Shown here: in pieces, positions 1-10,300 of the stretch
Layout: each line of letters starts with the position of its first letter
Numbering within the stretch: position 1 is the first letter of the stretch
Assembly: GCF_965638725.1 (NCBI RefSeq)
Contig: NC_134949.1
Coordinates: 110,404,586 to 110,468,585, forward strand
Direction of reading: 5' to 3'
Length of the DNA: 64,000 bases
Source: Aptenodytes patagonicus
Lineage: Eukaryota; Chordata; Aves; Sphenisciformes; Spheniscidae
Position numbers and translations under genes: made by a program
Notes under the pieces: model-generated
Databases searched by the model: none
What the model was told of the DNA's origin: nothing
Seen by the model: the letters and a program-made list of their open reading frames with translations, nothing else

Positions 1-793
1 CATTTGGGAGGTTGTAAGTGATGACTTCTGGTACAGACTGCATGTCCTCTCAGCACATTTGGGTTTTTTTTTTTGCAAAATACTTCCAAATGGGTTAGCT
101 GGATTAGAAGAGGGTTCATGGTATCAGATGGGTGTCATGGAAGCATGCTCTTCTCCAAGTTGCCTTACAGAATCTGAGCAGAATACATATATAATTTTAA
201 CCATCTGTTCCAATTTCCTGTTGGGGCCTCCTGAGAGTATGAAGTGGCGTTTGTGTGTGTGCTTTCTGAGCTGTGCCTTAAATACTCTGAGGCTCAGTTT
301 TTGTTACTTGCAGAGGGGTTTACTTTTAAAGCTTGATGAGTCTGTGGCTTTTCTGGATGTCTGTTTAATTGGATAGGCTTTGGGAAATCTTGATTAAAAA
401 AAAAAAAAAGTTCTGCCAGGGAAGAAAAATATAGTGAATATTCTGAGGATAGGTAGACAGGAGAAATAGGGAAATGTTGGGAAGTGTGACAATGCAAGAA
501 AACTTAAAAGAAAAGAAAAAGTCTGTGAGAAGGAGAAAGGGGAAGGAAAGATTCAAGTTATTCATGAAACAAACTTTACTGTACTTTGTTCACATGATTG
601 GAATAAGGCAGCTCAGTGTGGCAATTGTATGAAGATTCAGAATATCTTCTGCTGTAACTTGTTTCAACTTTCATCCAACTTTATGAATATGCTGCACAAA
701 CTAACAAATCTATGTCTAGGTTTCTTTAGGATGGCTTAATAAGCTCAGATGAATACATAAGTGTAGCAACATGTAACTATTATACCTCTTTCT
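1..793. other. AT-rich unique DNA, no gene recognised
   Basis: I see no repeat or convincing exon here. Short T and A tracts occur near 64-74 and 394-408. A 105-codon open frame on the plus strand (59-376) has no splice sites or composition to suggest it is coding. The stretch could be the last intron of a gene whose final exon may lie at 1788-1853. Confidence 0.5.
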
Positions 794-798
794 GTGTT
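794..798. repeat. Left target-site duplication (GTGTT) of solo LTR
   Basis: GTGTT sits directly before the LTR 5' TG and recurs exactly at 1344-1348 after the terminal CA. Five bases is the footprint of retroviral integration for several ERV classes, including ERVL-type elements. This fixes both ends of the LTR. Confidence 0.85.
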
Positions 799-1035
799 TG
801 TCCTGGTTTCGGCAGGGATAGAGTTAATTTCCTTTCTAGTAGCTGGTACAGTGTTTTGGATTTAAGATGAGAACAAAGTTGATAATGCACCGATGTTTTA
901 GTTGTTGCTAAGCAGTGCTTACACTAGCCAAGGACTTTTCAGCTTCCCATGCTCTACCGACTGAGAAGGCTGGAGGTGCACAAGAAGCTGGGAGGGGGCA
1001 CAGCCAAACTGGCCAAAGGGACATTCCATACCATG

Positions 1036-1043
1036 TGACGTCA
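1036..1043 (+). promoter_or_regulatory. Perfect CRE (TGACGTCA) in the U3 of the solo LTR
   Basis: TGACGTCA is the palindromic binding site of CREB/ATF-family factors. At the matching place, both LTRs of the 34-37 kb element have TGATGTCA, as expected after CpG deamination. The solo copy therefore preserves what may be the ancestral promoter element. Whether it is active here is not known. Confidence 0.6.
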
Positions 1044-1155
1044 TGCTCAGTACATACACTGGGGAAAGCTGGCCGGGGGGGGCCGCTGCTCGGGGACTGG
1101 CTGGGCATCGGTCGGCGGGTGGTGAGCAATTGTACTGTGCATCACTTGCTTTGTG

Positions 1156-1190
1156 TATTATTATTATTATTATCATATTATTATTATTAT
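1156..1190. repeat. ATT trinucleotide microsatellite inside the solo LTR
   Basis: Two runs of ATT repeats are separated by a TCAT interruption, just upstream of the LTR's ATTAAA signal. The corresponding place in the other two LTRs has no such run, so it grew after insertion. Confidence 0.85.
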
Positions 1191-1205
1191 CATTTTATTT
1201 CCATT

Positions 1206-1211
1206 ATTAAA
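1206..1211 (+). terminator. ATTAAA poly(A) signal of the solo LTR
   Basis: ATTAAA is followed by CTGTTTTTTTCTCAACCCA, the same context as ATTAAA at 37041-37046 in the 3' LTR of the complete element. The 5' LTR has GTTAAA at the same place (34955-34960). Confidence 0.55.
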
Positions 1212-1343
1212 CTGTTTTTTTCTCAACCCACGAGTTTTTCTAACTTGTGCTCTTCCAATTCTCTCCCCCATCCCACCGGGGGTGGGGGGAGTGAGCGAGC
1301 GGCTGCGTGGTGCTTAGTTGCCGACTGAAATTAAACCACGACA

Positions 1344-1348
1344 GTGTT
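1344..1348. repeat. Right target-site duplication (GTGTT) of solo LTR
   Basis: This is an exact copy of 794-798. Confidence 0.85.
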
Positions 1349-1787
1349 TGAGGAAGCTGGTGATATTTTATGACCTTCCATCTACTATTCATCAGTTTCT
1401 TTCCTTAAAAATACAATTTTATCAAAATAAGACAATGGGCAATGACTTAGACATCTGCTTCTCTAGACTCGATTGCATTCAGCGTGAAGGACCAACATAA
1501 ATTTTGCTGGTTGCTCTATCTCACAGCAGTGTAATCCTACCAATGCTCAAAGTTTCAGCAGGCCGGGCAGCTTTCATTCACCTCATTGTGCTCTCCCTAC
1601 CCAGTAGTCCACAGATGTCCCCAGCAGTCACTGCCCAGATCACTGTCCTGTCTGCTAAAACCCATTTTCATGGGTATAATAGAAGATATTAACCTTTTGT
1701 TACTAAAACACTTCTGTATACAGTGTGCTCTTCTTATTATGCACTTGAGTAGAACTTTTTTCCTTTTTTATTTTTTCCCCTCTCCAG

Positions 1788-1853
1788 GACAGTGGTTATG
1801 TGATTGCCCGTTATTTACAGCTTGCATACACCAAATACCAGCAGCAAGGATGA
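1788..1853 (+). CDS. Candidate terminal coding exon (unidentified gene)
   Basis: A strong acceptor (a long pyrimidine tract with CTCCAG ending at 1787) leads directly into an open frame starting GAC AGT GGT. It encodes 21 residues (DSGYVIARYLQLAYTKYQQQ, then G) and ends at TGA. No GT donor lies within the open part, so if real this is a last exon in phase 0. The residue mix is protein-like and hydrophobic/aromatic. I do not recognise the family, and the rest of the gene would lie upstream of this window. A chance 22-codon frame after a good acceptor remains possible. Confidence 0.4.
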   Translation, partial: DSGYVIARYLQLAYTKYQQQG

Positions 1854-3948
1854 ACCTCATTTTCTCGTTCCTTTCTGTACATTAGTGGGCAAGCGAATGT
1901 GCTTAATTGTGTTTTTATCGGAGCTAATAGAAGTTGTGCCAGGTTGTTAGACATGGAAGACTGCTTAACACCAGTTTTGTCCCCGCCAGGGGTCCCCGAA
2001 GACCCTGTTGCCTGGATACGCCGAGCCCAGGGTACCTCAACGGGTGTTGGCAGGGTCTGGATGTTTGCAGGCGAACTCTCTGGATATCTAATTGCTCAGA
2101 GAAGTTAGTAATACTCTGTGTTTCCTTTTTCATCCATGCCTTAGGACATAAGGGGAAGGGTGGCTTTTAATTTTTCTTTTTTTTTTTTAAGTTCCTTTTC
2201 GTTCCTTTCTCCCTTATTCTTTCATATCTGTGATGCACTTGTCACTGTTCTGGCGTTTCATTAATGCTATTTTAGGACTGATTCATTTATTTCTTTTGTG
2301 TGTTAATGTATGCAGTGTATCAAATTAACATACATCCTATTAAAATCCCTTAAAGTGAAATTGTTTCACTTTATCTTTGAACTTTATTTGATGTGCCAAA
2401 CACATTTTAAAAAATGCATGAATCTGAATGAATTCTTCCCCCTTGACCAAGTCTGATTTCCTGCTGAAATTTGAATACTGTATATTGGAGCTATCCACAG
2501 ATTCTTTTGACAGCTTGAGTACATTTCCAGATGGTGTGTAATCACTATTCCTTTTAAAATCTGTTTTTATAATGGTGATAATTAAGAATTATTTTCTAGG
2601 ACTGAATAGTCTGTACACCCAAATTGAAAATGGTCAGGAAAGTAGTTGGCAACAAAGGGCTGAGCTAAAATTTATTTCAGTATGATAGGATCATGATTGC
2701 ACCCTACTTTTAAATGAAATGGTATTGTGCTAATTGTTGTACGTGGGAACAAAATAGCTCAGCTTTGGATGTTTTCCGTGACAGAAAAGGGGCAGAGGTA
2801 ATATTTTTCTGGTTTGGTAGATTCTTGATCAGATCAAGCTCACTACCTGTGAAGTGCTGCTTTCAACAGTAAAACCTCTTTATATATACACAGTATAGTG
2901 CTATACATGCAAAAGTATTTAAAATAACTAAGATTAATAGTCAGATTCTTCTGGAAATGACATACATGAATATAGGCTCAATCCATATGCAAGACGAATG
3001 ACTGAACTTTGTTTTTCTCATGCTTTCTAAGTATTTATGCCAAACATTTATTCAGCATCACAGTTATTAGTTATAGAGCTGTAATTAGCCATTGTATTTA
3101 ATTACAGACCATTATTTCCATGTACTTACCTAATTAAAGTAGTTAACTTGTATGCATAAAACTGTAATGAGAAAATACTATACTGTGGGATGGCGGTCTG
3201 TTCTTGTCTGAAATCACTGCCATTGTTGGTTTCCTGCAGTAAGCCTTGTGCACAGTAACTTATATCCTGGTTGTTGAGGAAGAAACTTCAGTAGTATAAA
3301 ACACTTCACTTTAGTCCTAGATAATACTGGGATTGTGGCAGGAGGAGGGAGATGACTTTAAAAATCTTTAAAATTTTTAGTCTAGGTAGTTTAATCATTT
3401 CAACAGGACTAATTCTTTTAATCCAAGAACTGGTAATTTAACAGGTGGACTTCTGTCCTTTGGTATAGTATAATCCCAGCGAACCTTGTAATTTTTGTAC
3501 TTTTCAAGGTTGTTCAGTTGTAGCATGATTTCTTATGCTTTTCATAAAATTTATAAAATCTCATTAGTTGATAATTGCTTCCTAAGTATTCGGCTTAAGA
3601 ATTATCCACTTAAAATGGGTTGTATACATTATAATATATCATGCTGTTTCTGTTCTCTGATTAGACAAACATACAGGTAATATTGATGCACGTAATCTCC
3701 TGGTCAAACTGTAACTGCTTCTGCAGTGTTCAAATTGCCCGATAAACCCAGGGAAAAGCCAGTAAAATTCAGTCATGCAAAACCAAATATGATCAAAATG
3801 TAGCTCAGCTGAAGCAAGCGCATTAAGAAATTGAAGGAAAAAGTAATGTTTTTGCTCTTTTGGTACTGATCGTTTAGCTCTAGTCATAGCTCTGGTGTCA
3901 AAGAAACATCTTTGTAATTTGTATATCCACTTTTGAATGCATAATTTA
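1854..3948. other. Unique DNA with a CpG-containing GC-rich patch at 1970-2095
   Basis: If the 1788-1853 exon is real, the first part is its 3' UTR; an ATTAAA occurs near 2339. The patch at about 1970-2095 is clearly richer in G+C than its surroundings and holds several CpG dinucleotides. Open frames of 69-78 codons cross it on both strands, none with supporting splice sites. The remainder is AT-rich with TAAT-type motifs near 3060-3150. Confidence 0.4.
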
Positions 3949-4018
3949 GAAATATATGTATTAGCGATACGTACAGCCCATTAAGAAATATATGCATTAG
4001 AGATATGTACAGCCCATT
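3949..4018. repeat. Two-copy tandem duplication, 36-bp period
   Basis: Copy one spans 3949-3982 and copy two 3985-4018. Both contain GAAATATATG, ATTAG and GTACAGCCCATT and differ at about three positions, so this is a local slippage duplication. Confidence 0.85.
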
Positions 4019-7000
4019 TCCTGGAAAAGGCATGAGTTGCCATAGGCCTACTTTGCTAGTGCTGCAAAAGAAATATATTTCATAATTTTACTGGGAAATG
4101 GTTCATATATTGATCTGATATACATACACTACTGATCTTTGAGAAGCCTTAATGGAATTAAAGGGAAAACACATTTATAAGACTGTGAAAAATTTCACAT
4201 CCTACACTGGAAGAGGAGGGAGGACCTGAGTTGTTTTAAAAGAAGTCTAAATCTGGCTTGAGTGAAACTGTTAATGGAGAGTCTCTAGAGGGCAAGGGAT
4301 GAGCATAACTGGTTTGGGTACCCGGGTTTTGGAATAGTTTTATTAATAATATCCTCTGCACAATTAGAAAATTAGTAGGAACCAACAAAGAGGGCTAAGT
4401 TAAAAAGTGTTTGAGGCAGTAATGTTGTTCACTAAATGCACTCATATTTTCTTTCACTAAATTGGAGTGGTATGCTTTGCCAATATATGTTCACAGTTAC
4501 AGCAGTTTCTGCAGTAGGATCTCAAATGGAATCGGTGGGTCACTCTCGCCTACAGACATGTTTCTTTCAGGCTGAATTGTGGGAAGAGGTGTGAGAGGAG
4601 GACAAAGAAGAAAACAAGTAGAAAGGGACAGAAAGGGTATGCATTATCTTCGGCATGGTGTTTCTAGAAATGTTCTATCTGCTGTTAATACTTAAAAAAA
4701 ATCTGCTACAATTTAAACAGTTATTAAAGCTGGTAAATCTTAATAATCAAAACAAACTAAGAAAACTCATTGTGAACCAAACAGTGCTTTTGGCATAATA
4801 AATATAAATCTATCTCAAAGTTACTTTTTAGATACTTCTGTCTTTTTGTAGAATTTATCTGGTGAAAACTATTTTGTTCACTTTCATAATTCTTTGTTGG
4901 AGAGTTTCTAGACTTCTGTTCGCTAGACTTCAATCCACTGTGAAAGGCAAGAACATGGTGTAGAAAACACACACAAACAAATAGGAGCAGTCTGCAGCAT
5001 GCCTGAAATCCATACATAAAAAAATAACCCCGTTTGTCTGCTTAAAGAAATATAATCCCAGTGTAGCCTTGGAATCTACAATGTTTTTATCAGTTAACAT
5101 GAAGTGTTGAATTCAACATAATGGCTGATGAAGTATGAAGAAGGCCCTCTTCTAACATGAAGAAAAGGTTAACTTCTGTCTCTCAAATTTCCTTTTAAAT
5201 AAGTTCTGGATGAGTATGTTTTCTGCTTTAAGGAAAACTAACAATTCCAGACATGTCCACTTAGATGCACTAGAATAAAAGATACATCAAAACTGTATTT
5301 TTAAGGGAGCACAAATATTAAATGAAATTACCTATCAAAACTATACTGATCTGTTAAGTCTTGGACTTTGTAAACATCAACATTGAAATTGCTTGAGCAA
5401 ACATAATTTATTCTATAGTTGACTGTGTATACAGAATGACATAATCCATAAGTTACAGTATCACCCAGTCTTTTTCCTCTTTTTCTAACTCAGTATAATA
5501 TTCTAAACTACATCTAAAAGTAAGTGTGTTTATAAAGTGTTTTGATTTCCCAGAAGCAAATCCATCCATTCAGGAGTGGATGACCTAAGCCTAGTTTATT
5601 AGTAAGTTTCACTGATAAAGCACACATTATTCTTGAACTCTGAACCACTTTGCAGCTGGAACTATCACGAGAAGATTTCTCTTCTGACATTCAGTTCCAT
5701 TTTTTTATCATCTTGACCTTGAGCTTTTCAGATTAAGTGTGTCTGGTGAATGGTACGGACTGTTTGATTTCGTCCTTTCCCCAAGAGGGAAAGAAATTAT
5801 TTATTATGTTTTTTTGATATGTGAGCATGTTTTCATGTTCATGCTTGGTGTACGTTACAGAGCCTCCAATCCACCAATGATATTTTCTTACATTAATAAA
5901 TGGTGATGATTTGGATGTTCTTAATAAGGGCAAATGGTGTTTATTTCTCTTTTTCAAGCTGTGGGTAGAAGGTGTATGTTGAAATTATATTAAATATGTA
6001 CATTATATTAAAATTGTACATAGACATGGAGTGTTTTGTATATTCAATTAAGGCATGGGAAAAATTATGTCATTTATAATTACATCTGAGGTGGAAGATA
6101 TGTGTAAATAATGAATGTTATAGGAATGTTGCCAGTGATCATCTTTATTTCTAAATACTAGCACTCTGAAGATTAATTTTCAAGTATTTACTACTCCTTT
6201 AAAGAGGATAAGATAATATGCTTTCAAAATAAGCTATTGAACATAAGAAAGAGTACAGCAAAGAAATCTTTGCATTGAAATCTTGAAAATGTATAAATTT
6301 GTGCACAATCCTTATCTGATAATCTATAGTGATTCACAGTACAAGTAGCTTACATAGAGGTCAAAATTGAATAGAATTTCAGGCCTTTGTTAAAAACAAA
6401 AGGCCTACTATATCATCTAGTCTTCCAAATGCGTATAACAACTCGCACAATTCAGCATATTTTGTGTTAAAATTGAATCACTAAAATCAAGTCCTGAATA
6501 AATTAGTCTGCCTAATCTTGTCTCTGCTTTAGCTGTATGTATGATCTATGACTGATACATTAAAAAAAAAAAAAACAAAACAAAACACCAAACAAAAAAA
6601 CCCCCACACTGTCATCTAAATATTCAGGCCATGATCCTGAAAAGACCTCTGAATGTGCTTAATTTTAGCAACATGAGGGTCCCAATGGTCCTTTAGTTGT
6701 CTAATGAAGTGCTCAAAAGTAAGCAAGCATGCATAATAATCTTTGTTAGAAAATGGGCGTAAGGAAGTAATAAAAATGGCAGTCATGTCCAAGAGTTAAG
6801 CATCTTTTCAAATTGCTATACCAGAAGGGGTAAATTTAGCAGAAAATGAATTACAGTCATGATTAGGGAATGACTGCAGACTTAATTAGCTTGGTTTTAA
6901 TGTTGTATATATATCAGAAAACACTTTCAATGTCATATTACAAAACAAAATATGAATATAGGAAGAAATTAGCTAGTGAATGGACTTTTTTAGAGTGTTT

Positions 7001-7309
7001 TTAGAGTTTTGAATCAAGGAGGGCCCATTGCTCATAAATTGTAGACATTTTTGCATAGAACACTTGTGTAAGAAAAATGTAATAAAGTACTTGCAAAACT
7101 TTATACTGACTGCATGATGAAATTTATGGCAATTTGTAAGTAAATCTATTAATTAGTCTGTGTATAAATTAATTTCAAACTATAATCTTTAAAGAAATCT
7201 AGCATGTGTGTCAGTTTCTCCTTTGTCCTGTATGATTTTCCTACTGAATTAACAGACACTTTGCACTTCCTATGCGGTTTAAATTAAAATCTTATGAATA
7301 GACTACAAT
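4019..7309. other. AT-rich unique DNA, no gene recognised
   Basis: No repeat family or coding exon is visible. An A-rich simple stretch lies at about 6562-6608. Short open frames (for example 4757-5017 and 5733-5957, minus strand) look random. Confidence 0.5.
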
Positions 7310-7375
7310 GGAAAGCATTAATTGCTAATCAAGACAATTAATTTGCAATTGTAATTAATTGTGGAAGATTTATAT
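7310..7375. promoter_or_regulatory. Cluster of TAAT/ATTA homeodomain-type motifs
   Basis: Within about 65 bp there are several ATTAATT, CTAATC and GTAATTAATTG cores, far denser than in neighbouring DNA. Such clusters occur in developmental enhancers bound by homeodomain factors, but in AT-rich DNA they also arise by chance. Conservation across birds would decide. Confidence 0.2.
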
Positions 7376-10300
7376 AGGCTATGGGAAGGGTCAAAACAAT
7401 ACCTCTGTTATTTCTAAAGTGGGGCTTTTGTGACCTCAGGGATAACTCGAGTGATCGCTACTACTCTGCCACGTTTGTATTTATGCATACGATTTATATG
7501 CACCAGCTGTAATGGTGGCATGCGAGTCTATAGGCAGACAATATGTAACAGTGTGCCTGCGACCTGCAGCAGTAGACTGCACAGCCTGCCCTTTCCTTGC
7601 GGTGTGTGTGGATGCATGCTTTCTTGGGACTTAGGGATGGAAAAAACATTTCTATCATGGTCCTGCTGGCTACAGAAGCAAATGGGCAGGATCTTCAAGT
7701 TTCTTCCTGAAGGCTTTCTTGTCCTGTATTCCTCTCTCTTCTCAAAAAAAAAAAAAAAACAAAACAACAAACCCAAAACAAAAAAAAAAAACCCTAAAAA
7801 ACATAAAGAAACCCAAACCAAATTATGTCTCATCATCTTGTAAGTCTATTGCAAATTAAGGGGCAAATCAAAAGAGCACTGGTCCTGGCTTAACTTGTTG
7901 GTACCTGTTGGCAGATGAGGACTGTCCCGGTTTAGCAGAGCAAGGAGTCATCAGCCAGTGAGTCTTTTGCACTGCTGACAGACTGCATAGAGATCCTTAA
8001 AAATGGTCACTCTGTGTATGCAACTGGATGGTGGATGCTCTTTCTGTCTGATGAGCTGATGACCACCCTGATGACGTCTGTACCACCTGTGTGGGCAGTC
8101 CTGGTGGCGTGGTGTGGCATTGCATGGCTCCACTGCTGGGCTCTCCCTGCTGCAGGATGTCTTCCCTGCACCACGGGGCAGGAGGAGGGTTCCCTGCCAG
8201 AAATGTCAGTGCTCCATGTATGTGTTCAGCACTGCGTGAAGCTGCTAAACCAAAGGATGGGGTTATCTCCCTTCCAGTCTGGGAGGGCAGCATCTTGACC
8301 CTGCTCGAGAATGAAACCATCTGTCTGGAAATACCACCTTCTGGTAGAGACCTATTTAGCGTTCATAGATGTTTTTAACTTTTACTCAACTAATTAAATG
8401 GCCAGACCAAAACTACTTAAATTGGGTTATTTTTAGCATTTAAATACCAAGAATGTTACAGTTATGCCACAGACAATCATTACAACTAAACTGAGATATA
8501 AAGTAACTTTTTAGAAAAATTCCAACATTTCTTATATATAGAAGAGAGGATACTGTAGCAATATGAAAAAAATAAAGTCTTTTACATATAAATTAATCTA
8601 TTGCAGGCTGATAAACATTTAAACCACTAGGCCGTGTTTATTTGTTTCTAGCATGCAGCTACTATAGAGAAAAGGTGGGTCAGCATCTCAGCTATCTATT
8701 TTTATACCTTAACTTGAATTTTCTTCTAGTATTATTCAAGTTTTGAATTTCATAAGATCTTTTCCCATGAAAAAGACTTGGACAACTGAACCATTGTTCT
8801 GTAGTAAATTTAAGAGATGTCTTCTATTCAGAGCCAAACCCAACTGATGGCTATTTAAATCAGCATCAATATACAGTGCTTCATTTACTGTTCTAGTTCA
8901 AAATTGTTTTGAATGCTGAGTCTATTTGATGAATGGAGGCAGGCAACTTTTTCTACCCCCCCATCTTCTTAAAATGTAGGTAAAACAAATGCAGACTACA
9001 TTTATACATCATTTAATATTTCAGTTCATATAGCAGTAAATAATTTGATTTCTGTATGCGTTTACTTATTTTAGTTTTCTTCAAGTTAGTTACTGTGTTC
9101 TTGTCTTCTACTTATCTAATTATCTATTCTGTGCAGATGCTCTGCGAGTCATGAACATGCATACCATCTGCATAGGCCTTCATTTCCAGGAGTAAACTAC
9201 TCCCAAGACTAGCTCTGATCAATTGATGGATTGATAATTGGTCTGCTGATCTGTGCCTCTAAAATGTGTGTTGCCAGAATTCTTTTTGCAGTAGTTGTTT
9301 TCTCTAACAAAGGGAAAGGTTATAATGCAGACCATACACAAATATTACTCTATTCACCTGTAACATACTCGTTAGTGTCGCAGCTGTTCACCTTCCTGCT
9401 TGAACTTTAGAACCGCCTCAATAGTACCAATAAATCAGATTTTATCAATTTGGAGTGACTAACTTAGGAAATGGAGTGATAGTGACTGATTTAGATAACG
9501 TCTCTCATCTCAAATGTCAGGTGATAGGAGTAAGGAGAAAGCATTGGAGGATTATAGGAATTTAGTTAATATTGTCTAATTATACACGTAACTTGAGAGT
9601 GGCCGCAAAGTTTTGTTGAGTTCCATTCCCATCCCTTCTGACTGTAATCATAACAGTATCCTAGCCTGGGGCATTTACCACAATGCAGATAGTGATACTA
9701 TTAATTCAGAATTCATAGAAGTGTTAACTTGATAACAGGAGTTACCTAAACACAGTTGACAACAGCAACAAATTCTGTAAAGGAAAATGTTGTAAAACTA
9801 GTGAGAAACATGCCCCTTTCCTTTGGAAATACAAAGCAATAAGCAAAATTGTGCTGTAATTTCTTAACTGTTTTACTAGGGTGGGGGAAATACATACACA
9901 GACACACACACACGTGTATTGTTAGTGAGGTTAAGGAAAAATTTTTTCTGTGCATATGTTAATCATATTTTATTAAAATTCTTTCTAATCACAAAAGACA
10001 AATGTATCTGGCATGAGGATTTTGCAAATTACTTCTCAAGCAGCGCATGTGGAATTTTTCAGATGGCCTCTGATTAATTCTGTTGCCACCTAGGGTTTTG
10101 TTGTTTTTGTCCTTTGCATGAATTTTTTTGTTTACCTTAGCATTTCTTTTAATTTTTTTTTCCTCAGCATTTTGTGTATTTGTATTGCATTTATTATGTC
10201 TGGTGACTAAAGCTAGGGAGCCAGAGTGGAAATAACAGCTGTGGGTCTTTAGTGAATTCTACAAAAAATTTACTCAGAAATAGTTTCAGTGTCACAAACT

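Larger units (their letters stand above)
799..1343 (+). mobile_element. Solo LTR of an avian endogenous retrovirus
   Basis: A 545-bp element begins TGTCCTGG and ends ACGACA, giving the TG...CA termini of a retroviral LTR, and is flanked by an exact 5-bp duplication (GTGTT). It is homologous along its length to the two LTRs at 34488-35090 and 36576-37172: shared blocks include GGGATAGAGTTAATTT near the start, GAGCAGTGCTT-like sequence in the middle, and TGGTGCTTAGTTGCC before the 3' end. No interior or second LTR is attached, so the provirus has been lost by recombination between LTRs. It keeps a perfect CRE (TGACGTCA, 1036-1043) and an ATTAAA poly(A) signal (1206-1211). An ATT microsatellite has expanded inside it. 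Orientation follows the poly(A) signal and the homologous full element. Confidence 0.93.

Noticed and set aside
3661..3676. Apparent micro-exon (CTGATTAG ... ACATACAG-GTAATATT)
   Set aside because: A 12-base exon cannot be supported from splice motifs alone.
7927..8340. TGTCCCGGTTTAG start resembling an avian LTR
   Set aside because: The sequence after the first dozen bases does not match the LTR family here, no poly(A) signal or CA end is found, and no target duplication is visible.
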